Position numbers and translations under genes: made by a program. DNA of 23,700 nt from JANOYC01 sp031428675 (GTDB taxonomy: Bacteria; Actinomycetota; Actinomycetes; Actinomycetales; Microbacteriaceae): assembly GCA_031428675.1 (NCBI GenBank), contig JANOYC010000175.1, positions 1-23,700 of the forward strand. The letters are read 5' to 3'. Below are positions 7,698 to 15,282 of the stretch, in pieces. Each line of letters begins with the position of its first letter. The first letter of the stretch is position 1. The notes below the pieces were generated by a model. It worked only from the letters and a program-made list of their open reading frames with translations. It searched no databases and was not told where the DNA came from.

Positions 7698-8340
7698 CTG
7701 TGTCGAGTCGAAACGGGGGGTACTCGTCGCGCATGAAGGCGACATAGGCCAGGACCCGATAGACCCATCGGTTGATCCCGATGAGAAGGCCGAACAGTGG
7801 TCGCGGGTATCGCCCCGTGAGTAGCAAGAAGACGCCGGCGAGGACCACGAGGACGTTGAGAACTGAAAAGGCTGCTGAGGCATCCGTTGACTGGACGAAC
7901 GTGAGCAGACCGCCGATGATGAAGGCGACGATCACGAGGTGCGGAATCGCCATGAACCACGTCAACGGCACGATGCCTCTCGATGGACGGGAATTGTAGG
8001 AGACGTCAAAGTGCGCTGGGTAGTCCGCCTGCTCAGCGAGGCTGAACGGCGGGTATTTGTCGGTCCCGAGTGCGGCGTACACGTAGAAGCCCACTCGCCA
8101 GTTCCATCGAAGAACGCCGACGTTGAAGTCGAAGAGTCTGCGCGGGTAGTGGCCGGTGACGAGGATGGCGATCCCGGCGAAGAGAGTCGTGGGGATGAAC
8201 GGGATCCACAGCACTGCGAGGATCGCGAAGTGCGGAATCGCGAGGAACATCTTGACGAGCCAGAGCCACCGGGACAGTTGGGGGTCCAACTCGCCGGTAA
8301 GGCGAACCATGTCAGCGGAGGGTGCGGTTGTGGCGGTCAT
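7672..8340 (-). CDS. DUF4389 membrane protein
   Basis: This 222-aa membrane protein carries two DUF4389-like repeats. Each has paired hydrophobic helices around a P-H motif (AIPHFAIL, AIPHLVIV), then a T-G-x-Y-P-R segment (TGHYPRRLFDFNVG, TGRYPRPLFGLLIG) and a Y-P-P-F turn. The duplication is visible by eye. The function of the family is unknown. ATG at 8340 is chosen because GAAAGG lies about 12 bases upstream; the frame is open further upstream but there overlaps the preceding gene. The 3' end overlaps the ABC ATPase start, so the two are probably translationally coupled. Confidence 0.85.
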   Translation of the reverse strand: MTATTAPSADMVRLTGELDPQLSRWLWLVKMFLAIPHFAILAVLWIPFIPTTLFAGIAILVTGHYPRRLFDFNVGVLRWNWRVGFYVYAALGTDKYPPFSLAEQADYPAHFDVSYNSRPSRGIVPLTWFMAIPHLVIVAFIIGGLLTFVQSTDASAAFSVLNVLVVLAGVFLLLTGRYPRPLFGLLIGINRWVYRVLAYVAFMRDEYPPFRLDTDESDATER

Positions 8341-8357
8341 GTCTTGTGTGCCTTTCG

Positions 8358-8747
8358 TCAGGTGAGTGAGATGAAGAGTGCGAGGATCGCCAAGAGGGCG
8401 GAGACTGTAGTCATGAGGCGCTTCTCGTGGATGCTCTTCGACGCCAGATTGGGAAGCACGCTGAGAGCCAGGTAGGTGGTGATCACCCACATCGCGACCT
8501 GGATGAGCGGGCTCGGGGGCACCGTCGCAATGAGCTGGGTACGTGCAAGAGCCGTGAGGGCGAAGACGGCGTAGATCACTATCGAGGCGCCGGCGGCGAC
8601 TCGAAGCCGCGCCGGAAGCCGAGCGCTCTGGCCTCCCCAGGCGAACCTGCCCAGCGGCAGGCTCGCGATGAGCAAGCTTTGGAGGATTGCTAGAGCACCG
8701 AGAACGCCAGTGAAGAGGATGGCCAGCGGCGCTGCTAGGGCACTCAT
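8358..8747 (-). CDS. Small four-helix membrane protein
   Basis: This 129-aa protein is mostly hydrophobic, with about four predicted membrane segments (near residues 5-30, 48-68, 82-100 and 110-128). No known domain or catalytic motif is recognised. Its start overlaps the end of the upstream DUF2306 gene by four bases (ATGA) and its stop lies 17 bases before the DUF4389 start, so it is part of the same transcript. A short loop with W-G-G (FAWGGQSARLP) resembles the small integral membrane proteins often found in such actinobacterial clusters. Confidence 0.75.
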   Translation of the reverse strand: MSALAAPLAILFTGVLGALAILQSLLIASLPLGRFAWGGQSARLPARLRVAAGASIVIYAVFALTALARTQLIATVPPSPLIQVAMWVITTYLALSVLPNLASKSIHEKRLMTTVSALLAILALFISLT

Positions 8748-9445
8748 GCGGTCACCATGGGTCGAGCGGCGCTGATTCGTCGGCGTGTGCGCCGACGAAT
8801 GACGACCTCAGCAACCGTGAGGTTGATGACCCAGGCCGCGCCCATCAGGGCGGTGCGTGAGATCTCGTGGGTGGAGCCGAAGATGATCGACCCGGGGATG
8901 AGCACGATGGCCTGGGTGCCGGCGCCGATCCCGATCGCGTAGGCCCGAGTCATCCACGCGCTGTGCAAGGCGAAGTTCCGTTGGGCGAGCGCGCGGATGC
9001 CGAGGATGATGCACCCGATCATCGCCGACCCGAAGCCGAGGCGCAGGATCAGGAGGACGGTGCCGTCGCCAGCGGGGTGGGGGTAGAACCCGGCCATCCA
9101 CATTCCGGAGGCTGCGGTGAGCAGACCTGCGGGAATAAGGATGCGCCCGGCCATCCGGTGCCAGCGAGCTCCGCGTCGCCGTAGGGCGGGCACGAACTGG
9201 AAGGCGCCGAGAAGGCTGAATACGGTGACGCTCACGATGTGAGTGACGACGGGAACGGGGGAGTCCACGAAGCGCGAGTTGGCGGGGGTCGGGATCGGAT
9301 TACCGGCCAATTCGGTGAGCCGCATCGCTCCCGCGAGGATCGGGATGAGAGCGAGAAGGATGAGACCGGTCGGGGCCAGCCACTGGCCCCGTGGTCCTTT
9401 CGGAGTGATCCGAGTTGCGATGGTAGTCACTACGCAGCGCCCCAT
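8744..9445 (-). CDS. DUF2306 membrane protein
   Basis: This 233-aa protein has about six membrane helices and several conserved His and Arg residues typical of the DUF2306 family: THIVSVTVFSLLGAFQF, RRRGARWHRMAGR, and AQRNFALHSAWMTRAYA. The repeated His-in-helix pattern recalls heme-binding membrane proteins, but a cofactor is inference only. The start is uncertain: ATG at 9445 or a GTG four codons later, with no good ribosome-binding site at either. It overlaps the preceding micro-ORF and, by four bases, the following gene. Confidence 0.82.
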   Translation of the reverse strand: MGRCVVTTIATRITPKGPRGQWLAPTGLILLALIPILAGAMRLTELAGNPIPTPANSRFVDSPVPVVTHIVSVTVFSLLGAFQFVPALRRRGARWHRMAGRILIPAGLLTAASGMWMAGFYPHPAGDGTVLLILRLGFGSAMIGCIILGIRALAQRNFALHSAWMTRAYAIGIGAGTQAIVLIPGSIIFGSTHEISRTALMGAAWVINLTVAEVVIRRRTRRRISAARPMVTA

Positions 9446-9558
9446 GGCGCAACTACAGCAAGTGCTGCTTGGAACATGACCACCACTAGAAGGAGGACCG
9501 CGGCGATCTTTCCGGCGCTGCTGGCCGGCGCATTTCGGCTACTCTGTGGGCTTTTCAT
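9430..9558 (-). CDS. 42-aa single-helix membrane micro-ORF
   Basis: ATG at 9558 opens a 42-codon frame: a polar Ser/Ala-rich start (MKSPQSSRNAPASSAG), then one strong hydrophobic segment (KIAAVLLLVVVMFQAALAVV) ending in APWGAA and TAG at 9430-9432. It overlaps the upstream gene by 20 bases and the DUF2306 start by 16, in keeping with coupled translation. The end looks like the first helix and A-P-W-G loop of a longer four-helix protein, so it may be a truncated relic rather than a genuine micro-protein. No function is assigned. Confidence 0.5.
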   Translation of the reverse strand: MKSPQSSRNAPASSAGKIAAVLLLVVVMFQAALAVVAPWGAA

Positions 9559-9808
9559 GGGATTCTGCCTTCGTTTCTTCTGTGACGTTGAGGGAGATCA
9601 GGGACACGCCGAGGTTTCCGACGCGTCTGAGCAGGCCGTGCAGGGCAGCTTGGTCAATCACTGGACCGGTGAGGGCGGTAGTTCCGTCGCTCAGGTTGGT
9701 GAGCGTGAACCCCTCGAACCAATCGCTCCAGCGCTGGTCAAGCTGCCCCTCGAGGCGAATCTCGTACCGGCCGGGTTCGGCGTCGCCGTGGGCTGGTGGG
9801 TGGGTCAT
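9539..9808 (-). CDS. Small conserved hypothetical protein
   Basis: This 89-aa soluble protein contains GRYEIRLEGQLDQRWSDWF, GTTALTGPVIDQAALHGLL and a C-terminal strand (LGVSLISLNV). The arrangement is familiar from small actinobacterial proteins encoded beside membrane-protein and ABC-exporter genes, but no function is known to me. It lies 28 bases after the DUF4386-like gene and overlaps the next micro-ORF, so it belongs to the same transcript. The acidic, charged C-terminus (EETKAESHEKPTE) looks disordered. Confidence 0.75.
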   Translation of the reverse strand: MTHPPAHGDAEPGRYEIRLEGQLDQRWSDWFEGFTLTNLSDGTTALTGPVIDQAALHGLLRRVGNLGVSLISLNVTEETKAESHEKPTE

Positions 9809-9836
9809 CGCCGTGGTTTCGTCGAGTTGCGTGCAG

Positions 9837-10520
9837 TCAGCTGGCGGCGATCCTGTCGGAGTTAGCGGACACGGTCAGTTGCGCGGGGCTCGTGCGGCCG
9901 TTCTTCCAGAGGGAGTACCCGAGCCAGATCAGGGCTAGGCCCATAGGTACAGCGGCCACGCGCTCGAGGGTGTGAGGCAGCAGCACGCCAGCGATGGGAG
10001 TCACGGCAGCGGCGACGATGAGGAGGATCCCTGCTCCGCGGGAAAGCATGCGAGCGCGGATCGTGCCGATGCCGAACACGAGGGCGCCGCCGACGTAGAG
10101 GATAGCTCCGACGTTCGGCAGTGCGGCAAGTGCGCCCAGGTCTGTCTCGGCGGGGTAGCGCCCGAATAGACCGCCGAAGTCGACCGCGAGCTGGGGCGCG
10201 TTGATTGCGATCAGGGGTGCGATGAATGCTTCGGCGAAGGTGAAGGCGGCTTGCAGGAGGAAGAAGGAGCTGAACATTACATACCCAATGAGCCCGAGGA
10301 TGCCGAGCTTTCGTGCTTGGTAAAGATAGAGGCCGGTCACACCGATCACGGCGAGCACTGCTTCGGCGAAGCTGACGACGTGGACGTTCACCCACGCCTG
10401 CGTGGAGAGGGACTCGATGACGTCGGCCGGGTGGAGGAACTGGATGACGATGTAGGCGAGGCCCGCGAGTGCGGCGGCGACAGCGGCCGCGCGGGTGAGT
10501 GAAGTCGAGGTGATGCTCAT
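9837..10520 (-). CDS. Six-helix membrane protein (DUF4386-like)
   Basis: This 227-aa protein has about six membrane helices, beginning with a short positive N-terminus and AAALAGLAYIVIQFLHP. The pattern resembles DUF4386-like integral membrane proteins, an assignment of moderate certainty. GGAG sits seven bases before the ATG at 10520. It is the first gene of the run that goes on to the ABC transporter, 116 bases after the LAL regulator gene, and that gap contains inverted repeats suitable for regulator binding. Confidence 0.78.
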   Translation of the reverse strand: MSITSTSLTRAAAVAAALAGLAYIVIQFLHPADVIESLSTQAWVNVHVVSFAEAVLAVIGVTGLYLYQARKLGILGLIGYVMFSSFFLLQAAFTFAEAFIAPLIAINAPQLAVDFGGLFGRYPAETDLGALAALPNVGAILYVGGALVFGIGTIRARMLSRGAGILLIVAAAVTPIAGVLLPHTLERVAAVPMGLALIWLGYSLWKNGRTSPAQLTVSANSDRIAAS

Positions 10521-10586
10521 GGCGGTTCTCCGATGCTCGGGATGCCCCGGCTGGTCGCTTGGGGACGTCCTGAAGCTACGGAGGAA

Positions 10587-10629
10587 GGTGGTGACCGGAC
10601 ATCACCATGTGGGACTCGCGCATGGTGAT
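10587..10629. promoter_or_regulatory. Three half-site array between LAL regulator and operon
   Basis: ATCACCATG (10601-10609) and CATGGTGAT (10621-10629) form a perfect 9-bp inverted repeat with an 11-base spacer. A third half-site GGTGGTGA lies at 10587-10594, about 70-75 bases upstream of the membrane operon start. The position suits an activator site for the operon; alternatively the inverted repeat may end transcription of the regulator gene. Binding by the neighbouring LAL protein is inference. Confidence 0.5.
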
Positions 10630-10636
10630 TCTTGGG

Positions 10637-13303
10637 TTAGATGAGTCCGAGGGACTCCCCGCGACGGACGGCAGCACGGCGATCATTGACCTCGAGCTTG
10701 AGGAAGATGTGCTTTGTGTGCGTGCGCATGGTGTTTACGGAGACGTGGAGCCGACGGGCAATTTCGGGTCCGGATAAATCGGTCGCGAGCAGTCGAACGA
10801 CCTCCAGCTCGCGTTCGCTGAGGGGCTCGGCCATTGGTGCTGTGGCGTTGGCCCCGCCGGCGTTCCTCAGTGACCGGCTGAGCATCTTCACGAAGTCCGG
10901 CCGGATGCCCTCCCCAGCGGCCGTTCGCAGCAACTGCAGCATCGGGGCGCCCTCGTCGAGGAAGACTCGGATGCGGCCGTGGGGTTCCGCGAGGGTGAGG
11001 GCTCGTTCCAGCGAAGCTAGAGCGGGCGCCTTCTGTGATTTCGCCTGCAGCGCAAGAGCTTGCAGGATGAGTATCTCGACGAGGCTGCCGGTGCGGACTC
11101 CCAATTCGGCGGCGTGGGCGAGGCGGGTGAGCAACGCTTCCGCCTCGTCGACAGCCTCGTCTGTGCCTTCCGCAATGAGCAACCGCGCGAGGGTGATATG
11201 GCCGAACTCACGGATGTAGGTGGTCTCGTCAGAACTGTTCAGCCCTTGTTTGACAACCCACGCCCGGGCGTCGACGTGACGACGTTGAGTGATCCAGATC
11301 CTCGCCTTCAGGCCGCCGATGGGTCTGGCCTCCGGGAGGAATCCCGGTCGATGCTGGTCCTCGGCGGCGGTCAAGAAGTCGAGTGCGCCTTCCAAATCCC
11401 CTTCGGATACTTTGACGCCGGCGATACCGACCGGGAATCGATATTGGTGTTCGTGCGAGAACGCCCCATGCCCCAGGGCATCGGCCGCGGCCAAATGCGC
11501 CGCGGCGACGTCTAGTTGGTCGCGCTGCCGCAGCACTTCGCTGAAGCCCGCGTGCAGGTCGGCGGCAGGTGGATTCCCGTCGGCTTCGCGTAGCGCCAGT
11601 TCATAGCCCGATTGCGCTTCCTCGAGCCGCCCGAGCGCGAGCAACATGTCCGCAACGACCATGGTCGTACTGAGGGCATCGAAAAGATTGCCAGCCTGAC
11701 GCAGATTGCTGGCGGATTCGCGGAAGGCGCCCACTCCTGCCTGGAGGTCGCCGTTCGCCCACGCCGCCAAGCCCAGCATGCCGGCCGCTGCGCCTCTGCC
11801 CAGGTGATCGTCGGGCGCGACCACATCCAGTGCGTGCTGCGCGTGTATTCTCATCGCTGACATGTCGCCGGAGGCCATCGCAACCGCACCCCGATAGAGA
11901 GCGATGGTGACAGGGAGCGAGCTTAATTCTTCACCGGGCTCGGACTCGTGAGCGCTGCCGTCCACTTCGGACTTGAGTTGCTGCTCGGCAGCGGCGAGCT
12001 GGGGTTCGACCGCGGCAATGTCGCCGGCAACGAGAGATGACCAGGCTGCGAAGACACGCAACACGGGACGGGAATCGATGGTCGACTGGGGTAGGAGGGC
12101 GAGCCATCCGAGCAGCGTGGCGTCTTGCCGACTTTTTCGAACGCTCGGTATCGTGGACTCGATCACCCTCGCGGCTCGAAGGAAGTCGGAGCCTGCAAGT
12201 GCGTGGCGCACAGCCTCCTCCGGCGAGCCACTTCGTTCGAACCATTCACCGGCGCGGCTGTGCAGCGCATTCACGTAAGCGACGCCGTGCGCCAGGAGTC
12301 GCACGTGCAACACGTCCGCGAAGAGGTGATGATACCGATACCACTGTCGCTGGTCATCCAGAGGAACGACGAACAGGTTGGCGCGCTCGAGGGCGGCGAG
12401 CATCTCGGTACCATCCGAGTTGCCGGTGACGGCGTCGCACAGCGGCCCGGAGAGGCGATCCAGGATCGCGGTCTGGCAGAGAAACTCGCGGACGTGGAGT
12501 GGGGCGCGTTCAAGAACCTCTTCGATGAGGTAGTCGATGACGAATCGATTGCTGCCGGTGAAGGCAGTGACGAACTCGGAGACGTCGAGCCGCTCCCGCA
12601 GGGAGAGGGCGGCAAGCTGGAGTCCGGCGATCCACCCCTCGGTTCGAGCTTCGAGAGCGGCGATGTCACCGGGAGACAGAGCGATGCCGGTGGCTCGGAT
12701 GAGGAACTCAGCAACTTCGTCGGGGGTGAATCGTAGGTCAGCTGCCCGCAGTTCGGTTAGTTCGTCCCGTGCGCGCAGCCGCGCGACGGGCAGCAGCGGA
12801 TCGGATCGACTGGCGATCGCGATGTGCAGATTCGGGGGCGAATGATCGAGGAGGAACGTGACCGCGTCGCGTATGGGCGCGTCCTCGATCAGCTGGAAGT
12901 CGTCCAACACCAGCAGTATCCGGCTGGCATGGTGTGAAACATCGTTTACGAGCTCCGTCAGCGTCGATTCCATCGACCGCGTCACATCACCCCGAGTTGA
13001 GGTCGCCGTTCCATGCGAGGCATCTAATGCCGCGACCAAATAGGTGAGGAATCGGACTGGGTCGTTGTCGCTCTCGTCGAGCGACAACCAGCCAACCCGA
13101 AGGTCGGGGTCGGCCAGTCGGCTCGCCGCGATCCATTCGCTGAGCACGGTCGTCTTGCCGAACCCGGCGGGTGCGGATATGAGTGTGAGCCTCCGACCAG
13201 CAACAGCTCCTGCATCAAGTTTCCTTGTGAGGCGGGGGCGAGGTACGGCGTGGGTGCGCGGCGGCGGAACGAAGAGCTTAGTCGCCAGAACCGGCATCGC
13301 CAT
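10637..13303 (-). CDS. LAL-type (MalT-like) LuxR regulator
   Basis: This 888-aa, full-length LAL regulator combines a STAND-type ATPase, a long helical repeat region and a LuxR DNA-binding domain. Walker A is SAPAGFGKTT (43-52), Walker B is ILLVLDDFQ (about 129-137), the middle (about 330-800) is TPR-like and alanine/leucine rich, and the HTH (about 825-888) reads LSERELEVVRLL...GPEIARRLHVSVNTMRTH. Such proteins switch on a target operon when a small ligand binds. The gene sits directly upstream of the membrane-protein operon on the same strand, so that operon is the natural candidate target. The ATG at 13303 is chosen; an in-frame ATG two codons later is also possible. Confidence 0.93.
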   Translation of the reverse strand: MAMPVLATKLFVPPPRTHAVPRPRLTRKLDAGAVAGRRLTLISAPAGFGKTTVLSEWIAASRLADPDLRVGWLSLDESDNDPVRFLTYLVAALDASHGTATSTRGDVTRSMESTLTELVNDVSHHASRILLVLDDFQLIEDAPIRDAVTFLLDHSPPNLHIAIASRSDPLLPVARLRARDELTELRAADLRFTPDEVAEFLIRATGIALSPGDIAALEARTEGWIAGLQLAALSLRERLDVSEFVTAFTGSNRFVIDYLIEEVLERAPLHVREFLCQTAILDRLSGPLCDAVTGNSDGTEMLAALERANLFVVPLDDQRQWYRYHHLFADVLHVRLLAHGVAYVNALHSRAGEWFERSGSPEEAVRHALAGSDFLRAARVIESTIPSVRKSRQDATLLGWLALLPQSTIDSRPVLRVFAAWSSLVAGDIAAVEPQLAAAEQQLKSEVDGSAHESEPGEELSSLPVTIALYRGAVAMASGDMSAMRIHAQHALDVVAPDDHLGRGAAAGMLGLAAWANGDLQAGVGAFRESASNLRQAGNLFDALSTTMVVADMLLALGRLEEAQSGYELALREADGNPPAADLHAGFSEVLRQRDQLDVAAAHLAAADALGHGAFSHEHQYRFPVGIAGVKVSEGDLEGALDFLTAAEDQHRPGFLPEARPIGGLKARIWITQRRHVDARAWVVKQGLNSSDETTYIREFGHITLARLLIAEGTDEAVDEAEALLTRLAHAAELGVRTGSLVEILILQALALQAKSQKAPALASLERALTLAEPHGRIRVFLDEGAPMLQLLRTAAGEGIRPDFVKMLSRSLRNAGGANATAPMAEPLSERELEVVRLLATDLSGPEIARRLHVSVNTMRTHTKHIFLKLEVNDRRAAVRRGESLGLI

Positions 13304-13368
13304 GTGCTCATCCTAGGGATGCGCCGGTGAGGGGCCGACCTCCCGTCGTGAGGCGGGACCCCCGGGAG

Positions 13369-13612
13369 TCAGCGACGCGCAGTGCGGATCTTGCCGTAGA
13401 TTCGCATCAACTGGGGAACAACGATATACACCGCGAGCGGCACGACAACTATGGAAAACACGAATGCGCGGAGAACCGGGTTCCAATCGTTGGTGAATGG
13501 TGCGATCGCGAAGAACCCCAAGTGACCCGGGGGGAAATCGCAATCCACGTGATCACCGCTCGGGCATGAACGGAAGGGGGCGGGGCGCGAGTGTGTTGTT
13601 AGTCAGTGACAT
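13369..13612 (-). pseudogene. Small two-helix membrane protein, frameshifted
   Basis: A good start exists: AAGGAG lies eight bases before the ATG at 13612 (MSLTNNTLAPRPLPFMPER), but the frame then hits TGA. The next frame reads VITWIAISP and a third frame reads LGFFAIAPFTNDWNPVLRAF followed by a second hydrophobic segment and IYGKIRTARR, ending at 13369-13371. Together they make one small protein of about 80 residues with two membrane helices, broken by at least two indels near 13550-13560 and 13530. It lies between an oxidoreductase fragment and the LAL regulator. Confidence 0.65.
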
Positions 13613-13626
13613 GGTGGGTCTCCTTC

Positions 13627-13848
13627 TTATGGTCGCGCCGCGGTTGCGGCGTCGAGGTCGTTTTGCAGAAGCCATCCGTTGATGGCGATGGCACTGGCGC
13701 TTCCTGCTCCTGCAGCCGTGATGACTTGGGCGGTCGGTGTCACGACGTTGCCCGCAGCCCATATCCCGGGGACGCTTGTCTGGCCGAAGCCGTCCACGAC
13801 AACCAGGCCAGTGGTCACATCCCGCTGGCAGCCGAGGGCTCCCAGTAT
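13627..13848 (-). pseudogene. FAD/NAD(P)-dependent oxidoreductase, C-terminal fragment
   Basis: The frame encodes only the end of a thioredoxin-reductase-like flavoprotein: LGALGCQRDVTTGLVVVDGF, then TSVPGIWAAGNVV (the C-terminal FAD-binding motif), then AQVITAAGAGSASAIAING. Family members are about 300 residues; some 230 N-terminal residues, including both dinucleotide-binding glycine motifs, are missing. The in-frame sequence stops making sense near 13848, about 100 bases from the tRNA fragment at 13944. The loss is best explained by truncation at an integration or deletion junction. Confidence 0.8.
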
Positions 13849-13943
13849 CTGGTGTCAACGTCGGGCGAATATTGACCCCTTATCGCCGCGTCGTTACCGT
13901 CCAGTTTTCAAGCGTCGTCGACACCGGCGGCACAGGTTGGGCG

Positions 13944-13965
13944 TCAAATCCCTCCGGGCGCACCA
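13944..13965 (+). pseudogene. tRNA-Arg 3'-end relic, second copy
   Basis: TCAAATCCCTCCGGGCGCAC (13944-13963) is identical over 20 bases to the tRNA fragment at 5704-5723 and is followed by CA, giving a CACCA end. Upstream bases (GGTTGGGCG) only partly match the T-stem, so just the T-loop, T-stem 3' strand and acceptor strand survive. It has the same orientation as the first copy and brackets the minus-strand block with it. Confidence 0.7.
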
Positions 13966-13976
13966 ATAAACGTGGT

Positions 13977-14027
13977 CCCAGTGCTTGTCTGGGCTTTGGA
14001 CAGAAGAGCCATGTTGACCAATTGACC
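13977..14027 (+). repeat. Copy 2 of the 51-bp dispersed repeat
   Basis: Counterpart of 1447-1497. It starts 11 bases after the tRNA relic. Its first part can fold (CCCAG 13977-13981 with CTGGG 13989-13993), as a tRNA terminator would, and its end carries the direct repeat TTGACC-AA-TTGACC (14014-14027). Confidence 0.6.
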
Positions 14028-14094
14028 AGCGAACAGCAGCTCACCCGATGCGTCTGTTGCCGATAACCGCATTTGAAGCCAACGCAAAAAAACT

Positions 14095-14123
14095 TGTATC
14101 GATAAACGATTGGATGTATCGTT
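14095..14123. promoter_or_regulatory. Tandem LacI-like operator sites
   Basis: TGTATCG occurs at 14095-14101 and 14115-14121, exactly 20 bases (about two helical turns) apart. The longer units TGTATCGATAAA and TGTATCGTTAAA differ by one base. The first contains the palindrome TATCGATA (14097-14104), and AACGAT/ATCGTT (14105-14110, 14118-14123) form an inverted repeat. The sites lie beyond the 3' end of lacI in an AT-rich stretch, facing no intact gene. Binding by the adjacent LacI protein is inferred. Confidence 0.5.
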
Positions 14124-14209
14124 AAAAAAATCTTCGAGTTAGGGTCGTGATGATGCGAGCAGGCGGTGAGCTGTTGAAAGACGCTGTCCCGGCCCGGAAT
14201 CTTGCCTCG

Positions 14210-15220
14210 TCAGGTTGTCGTGGACTCGCGCGCACGCAGTTCGAACTGGCTGATTACCTCCCGCGATGGACGTCTCACCTCAGATTCGGTCATGCGATCC
14301 ACCAACATATCGACGGCCGTCCTGGCCATAAAGTCGTGATTGGGGTCAATAGACGACAGGGTAGGGATCGTGTACTCGCCCTGCTCCAGAGCGTCGAAGC
14401 CGATGACCTTTACGTCGTGGGGCACCGACCGGCCGGATTCGTGAAGGCCGCGGATTGCCCCAAACGCCACAGTGTCCGTGATGCAGAAGAGGCCATCGAT
14501 GTCGGGGGTCGCCGCGAGAAGCCGGCGTACTCCCTCGACACCTGCAGGCGTGGTGAAACCAGCGAGCGTGGTGACAAGTCGTTCGTCGTACTCGCGTCCG
14601 GCGGACTCGAGCGCTTTGCGATATCCCGCCAGTCGAAGAGTGCCCACGTCGCTCCCGCCTGCCGCGTAGGGACCCCCGAGCATCGCGATGCGCCGACATC
14701 CTCGCTGGATGAGGTGCCGCGTGGCCGCTTCGGCGCCTTCGACGTTCGGCATGGCGACGTGGTCGGCCGGGCCATCGAAGATTCGCTCACCGAGGATCAC
14801 GATTGGGTAATCCACGCGCAGAAGGTCGGCATCGCGCGGTCCCAGGGCGACGGTGCTGAGAATGAGCCCGTCGTACATCCGCTTTCGAGATTCGACGAGG
14901 GCCGCAATCTCCTGGTCGCGAGTAGCGCCGGTCTGCTCGACCGTCACCCGATACCCGTGCCCCTCGGCCTGAGCCGTGATGCGGGCGGCGAGCTGTCCGA
15001 AGTAGGGCCGGTCAAGCTCAGGCACGGAGAGGCCGATGGTGCCGGTCCGGCCGGCGCGGAGGTTCCGAGCAGCGACATTCACGCGGTACCCCAGTTCATT
15101 GATTGCGGTGAGCACCCGATCTTTGGTGGCCGGGCTGACGTTCGGGTGTCCGTTCATGACGTTGGAGACGGTCATGGGCGAGACCCCGGCGGCCCGAGCT
15201 ACGTCGTGCATTGTCACCAT
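14210..15220 (-). CDS. LacI-family sugar-responsive repressor
   Basis: This 336-aa transcription factor probably represses the neighbouring sugar-use operon until its sugar ligand binds. The N-terminal LacI HTH is clear (MHDVARAAGVSPMTVSNVMN, hinge helix near 50-58), followed by the periplasmic-binding-protein-like sensor (TIGLSVPEL, DGLILST, RRIAMLGGP, DGLFCITDTVAFGAI). The start at 15220 (MVTMHDVARA) has GGAG about nine bases upstream; an upstream in-frame ATG would add 37 residues that do not resemble the family. The gene is divergent from the GH43 gene, with only 62 bases between them. Confidence 0.92.
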   Translation of the reverse strand: MVTMHDVARAAGVSPMTVSNVMNGHPNVSPATKDRVLTAINELGYRVNVAARNLRAGRTGTIGLSVPELDRPYFGQLAARITAQAEGHGYRVTVEQTGATRDQEIAALVESRKRMYDGLILSTVALGPRDADLLRVDYPIVILGERIFDGPADHVAMPNVEGAEAATRHLIQRGCRRIAMLGGPYAAGGSDVGTLRLAGYRKALESAGREYDERLVTTLAGFTTPAGVEGVRRLLAATPDIDGLFCITDTVAFGAIRGLHESGRSVPHDVKVIGFDALEQGEYTIPTLSSIDPNHDFMARTAVDMLVDRMTESEVRRPSREVISQFELRARESTTT

Positions 15221-15282
15221 GCTTGCTCCACTCCCATGCCTCTCACTGGAGGCGTCCCGCTCACTAGCGCACGGAGGTGCAC

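Larger units (their letters stand above)
13849..14209. other. Gene-free junction with tRNA relic and operator-like repeats
   Basis: No gene is supported in these 361 bases. They hold the tRNA 3'-end relic (13944-13965), the second 51-bp repeat (13977-14027) and tandem operator-like sites (14095-14123). After the operators there is a possible rightward start (GTGATGATG, about 14147) with about 20 codons before it runs into the antisense of lacI. This may be the stump of a lost gene. Confidence 0.5.
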
